From the NCBI GenBank assembly GCA_030833605.1, contig JAURGV010000073.1, forward strand, positions 1 through 10,032: a DNA stretch of 10,032 bases. The letters are read 5' to 3'. This document shows, one piece after another, positions 1-7,831 of this stretch. How positions within the stretch are numbered: position 1 is the first letter of the stretch; each line of letters begins with the position of its first letter. The stretch is from Rhodothermales bacterium. Its GTDB lineage: Bacteria > Bacteroidota > Rhodothermia > Rhodothermales > UBA10348. The position numbers were made by a program, and so were the translations under genes. The notes under the pieces are model-generated. The model was not told the origin of the DNA, ran no database searches, and was given only the letters and a program-made list of their open reading frames with translations.

Positions 1-1
1 T

Positions 2-82
2 GTGGGAAAAAATATTCGTGCATGGGTGGACCAACGAAAAGGCCCGATTCTCCGGATGTACCATCACAGGACGTGTAAATAA
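2..82 (+). CDS. possible C-terminal tail of an upstream gene (partial)
   Basis: A frame with no stop enters from the left edge and ends in TAA at 80-82. That stop shares its last base with the ATG of the following acetyltransferase (TAATG), an arrangement typical of translationally coupled genes. The 26 visible codons read (V)GKNIRAWVDQRKGPILRM and then a His/Lys-rich end. I do not recognise the family. All three plus-strand frames are open over this short stretch (the others stop at 76-78 and 90-92), so the choice of frame rests only on the overlap. The stretch could also be non-coding. Confidence 0.25.
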   Translation: MGKNIRAWVDQRKGPILRMYHHRTCK

Positions 83-627
83 TGGCTTCTGACTCGTTTT
101 CGCTTACGCTGCATTCTGAACGACTCCATATTCGAGAACTGCGAATAACGGATTCCGCCTTTATTGTTCGACTGTTGCGCGAAGCTTCGTTCATCCAAAA
201 TATTGGAGATAAAGGGGTGCGTTCGTTGGAGGACGCCACCAACTACATCAATGAGGCAGGTCTCCAGAACTACGCCAACTACGGTTTTGGGATGTTTTTG
301 GTCGAACTAACTGGCGTTTCCACCCCAATCGGAATTTGTGGGCTACTGAAAAGAGACTTTTTGCCCCATCCAGACTTTGGTTTTGCTTTTGTTGAGACGG
401 AACACGGAAAGGGCTACGGCACGGAAGCTGCAAAAACGATAGTGGCCTGGGCACAACGTAGGCTGTCCGTAAAAAGGCTCTCCGCATTTACTTCTACCAG
501 CAATACAGCATCGATTCATGTCCTTACCAAAAATGGATTCCGGTCGCTGGGAGAAAAGGTATTACCCGGAAGAACAGAGCCGACGCACGTTTTGGAATGG
601 TCAACCGATGCATTCGTAGCAGACTAG
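82..627 (+). CDS. GNAT family N-acetyltransferase (RimJ/RimL-like)
   Basis: A 181-aa cytoplasmic protein predicted to move an acetyl group from acetyl-CoA to an amine; the substrate cannot be told from sequence. The opening (about residues 8-22, LTLHSERLHIREL) has the 'T-ERL-IREL' look of the Acetyltransf_3 / ribosomal-protein acetyltransferase branch. The acetyl-CoA pyrophosphate-binding loop is visible as EHGKGYGTEA (residues 107-116, G109/G111/G113). It follows an acidic beta-strand FGFAFVE (99-105), and the late conserved motif is TSNTASIHVLTKNGF (139-153). Length is normal for the family. The ATG at 82 is the first start after an in-frame TAA at 76-78. A single-domain acetyltransferase of this type may act on a protein N-terminus, a small metabolite or an antibiotic. 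The family call is firm, the role unknown. Confidence 0.87.
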   Translation: MASDSFSLTLHSERLHIRELRITDSAFIVRLLREASFIQNIGDKGVRSLEDATNYINEAGLQNYANYGFGMFLVELTGVSTPIGICGLLKRDFLPHPDFGFAFVETEHGKGYGTEAAKTIVAWAQRRLSVKRLSAFTSTSNTASIHVLTKNGFRSLGEKVLPGRTEPTHVLEWSTDAFVAD

Positions 628-706
628 ATTAATTCCTGCTAATTCATACTTTTAGGTTCGATGTCATCTAGATCGTTAAGCCCGGAAGCAAACGCTCCAT
701 GCTACC

Positions 707-1612
707 ATGAAAACCACCGTTTTTCTTCTTTTCGTTTTTGTCGTTGGGTGCGCAGCCCCATCTTCCGATGCCCCAGTAGCCGTTCCAGATGCCATGTCGC
801 TTCTTGGCGATTCGCTGTATTCCGCGGAGCCTTCGGATGCGCTTTTAGCGAGATATAATGAAAGCAAATTAGCCTTCGAGGCCGACTCCACTAATATCGA
901 AAACCTGATTTGGTATGGTCGTTTTACCGCATACATCGGGGACTATGCCCAGGCCATAAAAATTTATTCGGATGGTATTTCACTAAGCCCGAACGATGCT
1001 CGTTTGTACCGTCATCGCGGACATCGCTATATCACCATCCGGAAATTCGATGAGGCAATTAAGGATTTTGAGACGGCAGCTAAGCTTATTGAGGGCCAAC
1101 CCAACGAAATCGAGCCTGATGGCATGCCAAACGCTCAAAACATCCCCGTTAGCACGCTGCACGGAAACATCTGGTACCATTTGGGGCTCGCATATTACTT
1201 AAAACACGACCTCCCCAACGCGCTCAGAGGATTTTCCAACGGGCTCGCAACGTCCGCCAACGCCGATAATGTGGTGAGCACATCGCATTGGTTGTACATG
1301 ATCCACCGAAGAATGGGACATCTGAAGGAAGCCGATCAACTATTGGATGGAATTACGGCCGATATGGAGATTATTGAGAACACCGCATACCATCAGTTGG
1401 ACCTCTTTTATAAAGGAGAAGTGAGCGAAGATCAACTCAAAGGCGAAGGCCCAGCAAACGATGCCATTTTATACGGCATAGGCAACTGGCATTTTTACAA
1501 TGGAAATACCCAAATAGCCAATCAGAAGTGGCGAGAAATGATGGAAAGCCCTTCGTGGGCTTCGTTTGGGTACATCGCGGCAGAGTCAGACCTAGCCCAT
1601 TTATTTCAGTAA
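707..1612 (+). CDS. TPR-repeat lipoprotein
   Basis: A 301-aa protein probably anchored in the outer or inner membrane and facing the periplasm. Residues 1-15 form a lipoprotein signal peptide, with a hydrophobic FLLFVFVV core and a lipobox VVGC (acylated Cys15). A short low-complexity linker follows. From about residue 64 there are helix-pair repeats of TPR type: roughly 64-97 (W..GRFTAYIGDYAQAI), 98-131 (YRHRGHRYITIRKFDEAIKDF), 154-187 (WYHLGLAYYLKHDLPNAL) and 188-221. A last, divergent unit lies near 254-283 (YGIGNWHFYNGNTQIANQKW). TPRs are protein-binding scaffolds, so an accessory or assembly role is likely, but no partner is evident. The start is the first ATG after an in-frame TAA at 677-679, with no convincing Shine-Dalgarno. 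The 79 bp before it hold no gene. The gene converges on the LytTR regulator, only 31 bp separating the two stops. Confidence 0.88.
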   Translation: MKTTVFLLFVFVVGCAAPSSDAPVAVPDAMSLLGDSLYSAEPSDALLARYNESKLAFEADSTNIENLIWYGRFTAYIGDYAQAIKIYSDGISLSPNDARLYRHRGHRYITIRKFDEAIKDFETAAKLIEGQPNEIEPDGMPNAQNIPVSTLHGNIWYHLGLAYYLKHDLPNALRGFSNGLATSANADNVVSTSHWLYMIHRRMGHLKEADQLLDGITADMEIIENTAYHQLDLFYKGEVSEDQLKGEGPANDAILYGIGNWHFYNGNTQIANQKWREMMESPSWASFGYIAAESDLAHLFQ

Positions 1613-1643
1613 CCATCCTTTTGGGACGGCAACCCTGAATTGG

Positions 1644-2351
1644 CTATAAAAAATTAATCTTTGATTCCAGGTCGTCTTTGAACGAAGCTCCAACAGGGAT
1701 CACCTTTCTCCCAATTAAAACGGAAGCATCTTGGATATCTTGGACTTTGTCTAACCGTATAATAAACGAGCGATGAACCCGGACGAAATCTCGAGTACTC
1801 AACCTATCGGTGAGCCTTTTCATCGTACTGTGGATGAAATATTCTTTCGTGTCCGTATGAATTAAGACATAGTCGCGCTGAGCCTCTATCCACTCAATGT
1901 CTGCCAAAGCGACTTTCATCAATTTCCCGTCGGATTTAACAAAAACATGATCCGATTCAGGTGGCGCTTCAATTTCAGAATGAAGCGTAGCAATGGCCCT
2001 TTTGGCTGATTGTAGAAATCGCCCAAAGGTCACCGGTTTTAATAAATAATCGACCACGTCAATACCAAACGCCTCGACAGCATAATCCGGATTAGAGGTT
2101 ACTAGAATTACGAGGGGCGCATCGTCCAACACTTCCAAGAGCTCCAAACCGCTCATTTCCGGCATTTCGACGTCCAGAAAGAGCACTTTGCATTGCTTCA
2201 ATTCTGCAGAGCGCAATGCTTCACGGGCAGAGTCAAACGAGCCGACTTGTTCAAATTCATCCAGATCTGCGATAAAATGTTCAATCACACTTCGGGCAAC
2301 TGGGTCATCGTCAATGACACAACACCGAATGGGAGTACCTTTGGAGTCCAT
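1644..2351 (-). CDS. LytTR-type response regulator
   Basis: A 235-aa two-component response regulator. The receiver domain (about residues 8-125) has the acidic pocket DDD at 14-16, phospho-acceptor Asp60 in FLDVEMPEMSG, Thr85 and Lys105 in DYLLKPV, so it should be phosphorylatable. The LytTR DNA-binding domain (about 130-235) shows the family signatures IEWIEAQRDYVLIHT, a TMKRL-type segment and FVRVHRSFIIRLDKV. LytTR domains bind direct repeats upstream of target genes, and the targets here are unknown. The start is well fixed: an in-frame TAA lies two codons upstream. The leader is A-rich (ATAAAAAATG) with no Shine-Dalgarno. The gene begins 10 bp after the stop of the hybrid kinase, so the two are almost certainly co-transcribed and cognate. 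Confidence 0.96.
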   Translation of the reverse strand: MDSKGTPIRCCVIDDDPVARSVIEHFIADLDEFEQVGSFDSAREALRSAELKQCKVLFLDVEMPEMSGLELLEVLDDAPLVILVTSNPDYAVEAFGIDVVDYLLKPVTFGRFLQSAKRAIATLHSEIEAPPESDHVFVKSDGKLMKVALADIEWIEAQRDYVLIHTDTKEYFIHSTMKRLTDRLSTRDFVRVHRSFIIRLDKVQDIQDASVLIGRKVIPVGASFKDDLESKINFL

Positions 2352-2361
2352 TTTTTATCTG

Positions 2362-5166
2362 CTAGGATGAGATTGAAGAGATTTCACGGCCCAGTTCTTC
2401 AAGCAATTTAAGAAAATCCGGTCCAAGCGAAAGCGCTTCTTGCTCACCACGTTTCAGTGTTTTGCATTCGTCCAATTGAATACACACCGACTCCAATTTG
2501 TGGGCACCGACCATTGCTGCAGACGGCCTTATTTTGTGAGCAAGAGCACAAACTGCTCCCGCGTCCTTATTGGAAAGGGCATCGTGAAGCACTTCAAGAT
2601 GAAGGGGGATTTGCTCCGTAAGAACCTGAATGATTTTCAGTTTTAAAGATTCACTATTCCCATAATTATCGTTGAAATAATCCCAATTCAAGGCTGCTTT
2701 TTGCTTTTTCAGTCCGCTTCCAAAACGAATGTTTCGGGCATTTAAGGCCGACGAAATTCGGGCGTATAAAAAGGAAGGATCAAATGGTTTTAGGACAAAG
2801 TCATCCATTCCAACGCTTATCGCTCTTTCTCTTTGTGCGTTGAGGGCGGAAGCCGTCAAGGCAATGATTGGGAGTATTTCGGATGTAATTAAGAGCTCGT
2901 TTCTAATGTATGCCGTGGTTTGAAAACCATCCATATCCGGCATTTGAATATCCATAAGTACCAGATTAAAGGATTGGGTACTTAAATACTCAATGGCTTC
3001 TTTTCCACTGGAAGCAATCGTGGTCTCTGCATTCCATGTTTGAAGTATTTCTTTGGCTACGAACTGATTGACCGGATTGTCTTCAACCAGTAAAATCTGT
3101 ACCCCGGATAAATTGCCTTTTTGCGAAAAGGATTGTGTCGTTCGAGTTTCTTTTTTGGTAGCTAAACCAACGGGTATGCTCACCCTAAATTCCGTCCCAA
3201 CGTTTACTTCCGATTTGACTTGGATCTCGCCCTGAAAAAGATTGACGAGCCTTTTCACGATTGGAAGCCCAAGTCCTGTTCCTCCATATTTCCGTGTCGT
3301 GTTCGAGGATGCCTGAGCGAATGAATAAAAGATTTTGTCAATGGATTCGTCGGGAACACCTATCCCTGAATCAGAAATAGAAAAACATACGACCGATGCT
3401 TTTTTCGAACTAGAAACAACCGAAACATCAATGGTCACGAAGCCTTGCTCTGTAAACTTGATGGCGTTATTGACCAAGTTAGAAATGATTTGTGCGATTC
3501 TAATTGGATCACTTTTAACCCATTCCGGCGTGTCCGCAGCCACATTCAATTGAACGGCAACTTGCTTACCAATAGCCAAATAACGAGCTCTTCCTATCAA
3601 TTCTTCCAAGAGATCTTTCAGATCGAATACTACTTGTTCTAGTTCAAGATGCCCCTCATCAATCTTCTGGAAGTCTAAAATATTATTGATCAGTCCCAAT
3701 AGGTTATTGGCTGCGAGTTGAACATCGGTAACGTAGCCTTTCTGCTTAACAGAAAGGTCCGTTTTCACAAGCAAATGGGATATTCCAATTACAGCATTCA
3801 AAGGAGTTCGGATTTCATGACTCATGCTGGATAAAAACTGCGTCTTCGCATCGGCATTCCGTTCCGCTAATGCTCTCGCTTCTTTAAGCGCTTCTTCATT
3901 TTCCTTCCGTTCGGTAATGTCCCGAACGAATGCGGTGAACTGAAGTCCTTGATCGGTCTCCAATTCTATAAGTGTCAGTTCAATGGGAAACTGGGTGCCA
4001 TCTTTCCGAAGCGCTGGCACTTCAATACGTTGGCCGATGAGTTTGGGTACTCTAGTCGAAACTAACCGCTTCATTCCCACTCTGTGCGCATCTCGATACT
4101 CAGGCGGAATGATCATTTTAGCCAATGTTCGGCCAAATGCCTCTTCCATCGAAAACCCGAAAATCTTTTCGGCTGCGGGATTAAATTCAATGATTCGCCC
4201 CTTTGTGTCGACAGAAATAACACCATCGAGGGAGGCATTCAGAATGGCGCGCTTGTTCGATTCAGATCGAGAAACGGCACTTTGAGCATATTTAACGACA
4301 CTGATATCTCGAGCAATGGCCTGGAATCCTACCAACTTGTCCGATTCAAAAAGAAGTTGGAGATTCTGTCCGATCCAAATAAAATCTCCTTTTTTGGTCT
4401 GTATTCTAAATTCTAGATACGTACTGGCTTCTTTTCTACGTACCTGCGACCTATAAAAACGACTGACCAGATTTCGTTGATCCTCTGTTACCAGCTCAAA
4501 AAACTGCATACCAAGCAGTTCCTGTTCAGAATAGCCGGTTAAATGAATCGCTACCGGGTTTACGTAGGTAAAATATCCCCGAATATCGGCTCTAAATACG
4601 ATATCAGATGCTGATTCAACAAGTTTCTGGAATCGCTGGCTCTCCTCTTTCAAGCTATTAATCGACCGAATATGGACGATACGTGCAGCGCCCAAGGCTG
4701 CAACGGTGTTCAGTTCATCTTCATGCGCTTGGGTAAAAAAGTCTTTCTGGGCATGTTCTGAATAGACAACTCCAATGCAAGACCCTTTATAAATCATGGG
4801 AACGGCCAATTCGGAGAGCCTAAACTGATCGTCTTCTATGTACCGGGGGTCAAGCCGAACGTCGCCTACTCGGATCTTTTTTTTCGTTTGGGCGGCACTC
4901 CCTACGATGCCCGAACCGATCGGAATTACAATCGGATCTAAAATTTTTCGTTCTACGGGATTCTTTGGGCCGTGAGCTGCGGCTTGGAATAAGTGCTGTT
5001 TATCGTCATCCACCAAATAAATGACGCAATCGTCAAAATCAAGATGTGCAATGGCTTGTCTGGCAATAATCCAGGCTACTTCACTTTCAGACTCAGCCTC
5101 CAGCAGATGCGAAGCAAATTCGTTGAGTTGTTCTAGTCGAAAACCTTCCTTCCTAGATGCTGGCAT
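2362..5166 (-). CDS. soluble hybrid histidine kinase (GAF-PAS-PAS-HisKA-HATPase-REC-HPt)
   Basis: A 934-aa sensor kinase. Domains in order: GAF (about 10-168), PAS (175-292, with its PAC segment FIWIGQN), PAS (302-420, ending TAFVRDITERK), and HisKA with H-box FLSSMSHEIRTPLNAVIG (His450). The ATPase follows, with N-box NLVNNAIKF (563-571), G1 DSGIG (599-603) and G2 GGTGLGLP (628-635). Then come a receiver (688-805; Glu695/Asp696, Asp739 in LMDIQMPDMDG, Thr771, Lys793) and a C-terminal HPt domain (about 835-930; AHKIRPSAAMVG, His877). All catalytic and phospho-accepting residues are present. No signal peptide or transmembrane segment is seen, so it should sense an intracellular signal through GAF and PAS. 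The ATG at 5166 is the only possible start: the frame upstream has no start codon before an in-frame TGA. The receiver and HPt domains would relay phosphate onward, most plausibly to Asp60 of the adjacent LytTR regulator. Confidence 0.96.
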   Translation of the reverse strand: MPASRKEGFRLEQLNEFASHLLEAESESEVAWIIARQAIAHLDFDDCVIYLVDDDKQHLFQAAAHGPKNPVERKILDPIVIPIGSGIVGSAAQTKKKIRVGDVRLDPRYIEDDQFRLSELAVPMIYKGSCIGVVYSEHAQKDFFTQAHEDELNTVAALGAARIVHIRSINSLKEESQRFQKLVESASDIVFRADIRGYFTYVNPVAIHLTGYSEQELLGMQFFELVTEDQRNLVSRFYRSQVRRKEASTYLEFRIQTKKGDFIWIGQNLQLLFESDKLVGFQAIARDISVVKYAQSAVSRSESNKRAILNASLDGVISVDTKGRIIEFNPAAEKIFGFSMEEAFGRTLAKMIIPPEYRDAHRVGMKRLVSTRVPKLIGQRIEVPALRKDGTQFPIELTLIELETDQGLQFTAFVRDITERKENEEALKEARALAERNADAKTQFLSSMSHEIRTPLNAVIGISHLLVKTDLSVKQKGYVTDVQLAANNLLGLINNILDFQKIDEGHLELEQVVFDLKDLLEELIGRARYLAIGKQVAVQLNVAADTPEWVKSDPIRIAQIISNLVNNAIKFTEQGFVTIDVSVVSSSKKASVVCFSISDSGIGVPDESIDKIFYSFAQASSNTTRKYGGTGLGLPIVKRLVNLFQGEIQVKSEVNVGTEFRVSIPVGLATKKETRTTQSFSQKGNLSGVQILLVEDNPVNQFVAKEILQTWNAETTIASSGKEAIEYLSTQSFNLVLMDIQMPDMDGFQTTAYIRNELLITSEILPIIALTASALNAQRERAISVGMDDFVLKPFDPSFLYARISSALNARNIRFGSGLKKQKAALNWDYFNDNYGNSESLKLKIIQVLTEQIPLHLEVLHDALSNKDAGAVCALAHKIRPSAAMVGAHKLESVCIQLDECKTLKRGEQEALSLGPDFLKLLEELGREISSISS

Positions 5167-5366
5167 GTAACGAATTGCGTATTGAAAATTTTCGGTATAC
5201 GCCGACCTACGTGAATTTCAGGTTCAAGAGGCAGCTCTGGCTGATCTTGTCGAAGCGGAAGATTGCCTTCCTAAAAGGAATTGCCAGAACCCAATATAGG
5301 CAGACAGATTCATGATTAGGAAATATAGCGGAGCAAAATGATGGGAATGCACTCGCCTAAATGCGG
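5167..5366. other. 200-bp intergenic region upstream of the kinase-regulator operon
   Basis: This lies between the stop of the amidohydrolase and the start of the hybrid kinase, both on the minus strand, and should hold the promoter of the kinase-regulator pair. I see no strong promoter match. The best minus-strand candidates, a TATACC-like box around 5196-5201 and a nearby TTCACG, are weak. A small perfect inverted repeat, TTCCT-AAA-AGGAA, lies at 5268-5280. A plus-strand open stretch ends at a TAG after CQNPI but has no start codon, so it is not called as a gene. No rho-independent terminator was found after the amidohydrolase. Confidence 0.4.
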
Positions 5367-7139
5367 CTAGTCCCTTCCTTCGTATTCGACTCGTCCCCTA
5401 ACAATAGTCGCTATCACCTTTCCGGTTAACAATAGTTCAGGTTGCGTCATTCCTGTATTAAAAGGGTCGATATCCATCACGGTAATATCCGCCCATTTCC
5501 CCACGGCTATCGTTCCCGTTAACGATTCCCGTTGGGAGGCGTACGCCGGCCAAACCGTGTAAGCACGAACCGCTTCTTCAGGAGTGACCGCCTGTTCCGA
5601 ATACCATCCGTCTGCTGGCGTACCATCTTTTTGTTTTCGAGTCACGGCCGCATACACACCGTAAAAAAAAGACCAATCCGTTCCGGTAAAATCTGAATTG
5701 AAAATCAGCCGGACGCCGTTTTGACGCATGGTTCTCCAGGCATAGGCCCCTTGTATGCGTTCTGGACCAACCCGCTCTTCGGCCCATGGACTGTCTTCAA
5801 CCGCGTGGCCCGGCTCCATCGAAGCCACAATCCCCATCGCTCCAAGCCGTTGGAAATCGTCGGGGTGAACCACCTGAGCATGTTCAATGCGGTGTCTGTT
5901 GGATTGTGTTTCCGGGTAGGTAGCGAACGTTTTTTCGTAAAAATCGAGTACCTCCCTGTTTCCAGCATCTCCAATAGCATGAATTCCGGCTTGAAACCCT
6001 GCTTTCATGAAAGCAGCCACGTTGGCTTCATCAAACCCATAATCCACGCCGGAAACGCCACGATGTCCCGGCATATCGCTATAGTCTTCGATCAAACGAG
6101 CTCCCCGGCTTCCCAGAGATGCATCATAATAGGCTTTTACGGACCGAATTTGGAGCATGGATTCAGGATCCGTGGTTGGGCCTGTTGCTGTCCATTCTTC
6201 AACGGATGGCGCGCCCACAACGCCCACCGACAACATGGCTTCCACCCGCATGCGGAGCTCATCGTTTTCGGCCATGGATTGATAGGCTGGCAGGTGGTCT
6301 GTACGAACCCCCGCATGATGCGTTGTTACAAATCCGGACTCCAAAAGCCGTTCAATTCCATAGTTTAGGACGGCTTTTTTCTGGGTCAATGTGCGCTCTG
6401 GAATGGCGTCGTTTAATAGATCGGTCGCATTATTTAGGAGCACACCGGTGAGGCGGCCGCTGGCATCACGCACCAACTCCCCACCAACCGGATTTTCAAC
6501 ACTTTCCGTGATGCCAGCGGCCGCCAGCGCAGCATCATTACCCAGCGTTCCAAAACCCCGCAATCCTTTGAGCACCACAGGATTATTGGGAAACATATCC
6601 GTAATAAATTGGCGTGTTGGTAATGCGTTGGCCCATTCCCCTTCATCCCAACCGCTGCCTACAATCCACTCTCCTTCCGGAGTTGAAAGGCGGGGCGTCA
6701 GTCGATCGGCTAGGTCCTGTTCAGTGACCGCCCCAACCAAAACCACCTCCTCGTTTTTTTCGCCTAACTCGTGCAAATGGCCATGACTTTCGATCAAACC
6801 CGGTAACACAGTCGCGCCGTTCAAATCAATCACTCGAGTCATTGAACCGGCCATTTTCATCACATCAATCGCAGACCCCACCGCCACAATTTTACCATTC
6901 CGCATGGCAACGGCTTCCGCATCCGCCATCCATTTTCCGTCCGAAAACGGCGCATCAGCAGACGGGACTCCTGTGGGACTGGGGTCGCTCCAACTCATCG
7001 TATATACGTTCGCGTTGGTCAGGATGAGGTCCGGAGCTTGGTCAGAGGAACATCCACTCAATAAAACGAGGCTTAGCAACAAAGCCAATCCTCGAAAATG
7101 CGCGATGGGGAGCTGTACTTTCATTTTACGATGGTTCAT
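5367..7139 (-). CDS. YtcJ-like amidohydrolase (Amidohydro_3), lipoprotein
   Basis: A 590-aa metal-dependent hydrolase predicted to cleave an amide or similar C-N bond; the substrate is unknown. The N-terminus is a lipoprotein signal (hydrophobic LALLLSLVLLSGC, lipid-modified Cys30), so it acts in the periplasm or at the cell surface. Then come the small beta domain (DLILTNANVYTM; MRNGKIVAVG) and the metal motif GLIESHGHLHELG (His119/His121, plus an extra His123). Further family marks are KAYYDASLGSRGARL (Lys335), GIHAIGDAGN (His387), RHRIEHAQ (His417, His420) and NSDFTGTD (Asp483). The C-terminal ADITVMDIDPF (550-560) closes the barrel-associated beta domain. About 20 residues rich in Ser/Pro/Asp (50-72) look like an insertion compared with relatives. 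Met1 follows an in-frame TGA, but Met6 (7124) would give a more typical 25-residue signal peptide. The gene carries a perfect 19-bp inverted repeat (6452-6525). Confidence 0.94.
   Translation of the reverse strand: MNHRKMKVQLPIAHFRGLALLLSLVLLSGCSSDQAPDLILTNANVYTMSWSDPSPTGVPSADAPFSDGKWMADAEAVAMRNGKIVAVGSAIDVMKMAGSMTRVIDLNGATVLPGLIESHGHLHELGEKNEEVVLVGAVTEQDLADRLTPRLSTPEGEWIVGSGWDEGEWANALPTRQFITDMFPNNPVVLKGLRGFGTLGNDAALAAAGITESVENPVGGELVRDASGRLTGVLLNNATDLLNDAIPERTLTQKKAVLNYGIERLLESGFVTTHHAGVRTDHLPAYQSMAENDELRMRVEAMLSVGVVGAPSVEEWTATGPTTDPESMLQIRSVKAYYDASLGSRGARLIEDYSDMPGHRGVSGVDYGFDEANVAAFMKAGFQAGIHAIGDAGNREVLDFYEKTFATYPETQSNRHRIEHAQVVHPDDFQRLGAMGIVASMEPGHAVEDSPWAEERVGPERIQGAYAWRTMRQNGVRLIFNSDFTGTDWSFFYGVYAAVTRKQKDGTPADGWYSEQAVTPEEAVRAYTVWPAYASQRESLTGTIAVGKWADITVMDIDPFNTGMTQPELLLTGKVIATIVRGRVEYEGRD
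6452..6525. repeat. perfect 19-bp inverted repeat with 36-bp spacer, inside the amidohydrolase gene
   Basis: The left arm at 6452-6470 reads GGCGGCCGCTGGCATCACG. The right arm at 6507-6525 is its exact reverse complement, and pairing stops at once on both sides. The arms encode AAAGIT (residues 206-211) and RDASGR (224-229). The spacer encodes ESVENPVGGELV. In mRNA this would form a GC-rich 19-bp stem with a 36-nt loop. The spacer is 12 codons, and its inverted form is also free of stops (HQLPTNRIFNTF). The sequence shows the repeat; any function is inference. Confidence 0.97.
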
Positions 7140-7160
7140 GCGAACAAAAAGGGATCACTC

Positions 7161-7181
7161 AGCGGTATCCGCTATACGTAT
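7161..7181. promoter_or_regulatory. paired palindromes in the divergent promoter region (operator-like)
   Basis: Within the 114-bp gap between the divergent amidohydrolase and NTF2-like genes, an inverted repeat AGCGG-TAT-CCGCT (7161-7173) is followed directly by the palindrome ATACGTAT (7174-7181). They sit where a regulator could control both directions. The arms are short (5 and 4 bp), so chance is quite possible. Confidence 0.3.
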
Positions 7182-7202
7182 GGTAATTCTCCAATATTCA
7201 CC

Positions 7203-7208
7203 TATAAT
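7203..7208 (+). promoter_or_regulatory. candidate -10 box (TATAAT) for the NTF2-like gene
   Basis: A consensus TATAAT lies 45 bp before the ATG at 7254, just downstream of the palindromes at 7161-7181. At 17-bp spacing the -35 position (7180-7185, ATGGTA) is poor. Bacteroidota promoters usually follow a different consensus (TAnnTTTG), so this remains tentative. Confidence 0.3.
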
Positions 7209-7253
7209 AAGCCATCTTGTTGGCCCGCGTGCACCTTTACTTCAACTTGCGCT

Positions 7254-7727
7254 ATGAAAAAGCTCCTCATCGTACTCTCCTTGACCCTTTTAACCATCTC
7301 AGCCTCTGCCCAAAACACGGAAGCTGTTAACGCCGTCTTGGATAACATCCACAAATTTGCGTCCGAGGCAAATTTCGACGCGTACTTTGATCTCTACACC
7401 AAAGATGCCATTTTCTTAGGAACAGACGCCACGGAGCGTTGGAGCATAGACCAGTTCAAGGGCTACGCAAAGCCCTCGTTTGATGCTGGACGGGGATGGA
7501 CGTACGTCATGACCGACCGAAACATCTACCTCTCGCCCGACGGAAACACCGCTTGGTTTGACGAAAGCCTTGAAAACGACGGTTTTGGAACGTGTCGAGG
7601 TACCGGTGCGCTCATCAAAATTGGGGAAGAATGGAAGGTTACCCAATACAATTTGACCGTACCCATTCCCAACGATTTACTTCGGCCTGTAGCGAATCAA
7701 ATTCGGGAATATCACAAAGGTCAATAA
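7254..7727 (+). CDS. secreted NTF2/SnoaL-like protein
   Basis: A 157-aa protein with a Sec signal peptide (MKKLLIVLSLTLLTISASA, likely cleaved after Ala19 before QNT), so periplasmic or secreted. The rest matches the NTF2-like cone fold of the SnoaL/DUF4440 group. It has an N-terminal helix (EAVNAVLDNIHKFASEANFDAYFDLYTKDAIFLGTDATERW), an edge helix (SIDQFKGYAKPSFD), then strands: YVMTDRNIYLSPDGNTAWFDESLEN, RGTGALIKIGEEWKVTQYNLTVPIPN. The last is the classic 'G-W-I-QYN-T-P-PN' ending of small exported members. These folds bind small molecules or act as simple enzymes; no catalytic residues can be assigned. The frame is open upstream to 7098, but the ATG at 7254 is chosen because the signal peptide begins exactly there. 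The gene is divergent from the amidohydrolase and followed 104 bp later by the desaturase. Confidence 0.87.
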   Translation: MKKLLIVLSLTLLTISASAQNTEAVNAVLDNIHKFASEANFDAYFDLYTKDAIFLGTDATERWSIDQFKGYAKPSFDAGRGWTYVMTDRNIYLSPDGNTAWFDESLENDGFGTCRGTGALIKIGEEWKVTQYNLTVPIPNDLLRPVANQIREYHKGQ

Positions 7728-7831
7728 TCAGGGTCGGTGTTTCCCCCACCTTGATTGTTGGATGTGACAATAAAGTCGTATTTTCAAAGGATCATCCTAT
7801 TTAGAAGTGAAGACGAACTCGTCGAGACTCC

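Noticed and set aside
647..654. TACTTTTA resembling a TAnnTTTG -7 box before the TPR gene
   Set aside because: No TTG element lies at the expected upstream distance.
1546..1562. GC-rich hairpin AAGCCC-TTCGT-GGGCTT near the end of the TPR gene
   Set aside because: It lies inside the coding sequence, 50 bp before the stop, with no T-run after it, so it is not a terminator; a 6-bp stem is expected by chance in 10 kb.
5190..5300. Plus-strand open stretch reading YADLREFQVQEAALADLVEAED and ending at TAG
   Set aside because: It has no start codon after the preceding TGA and lies opposite a likely promoter region; probably chance.
5721..6786. Long plus-strand open frames opposite the amidohydrolase gene
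   Set aside because: Their translations show no family features, while the minus strand carries clear catalytic motifs over the same region.
7755..7786. Bacteroidota-style promoter before the desaturase (TTG, then TATTTTCA after 18-21 bp)
   Set aside because: Only four of six fixed positions of the TAnnTTTG box match, so it is too weak to list as a feature.
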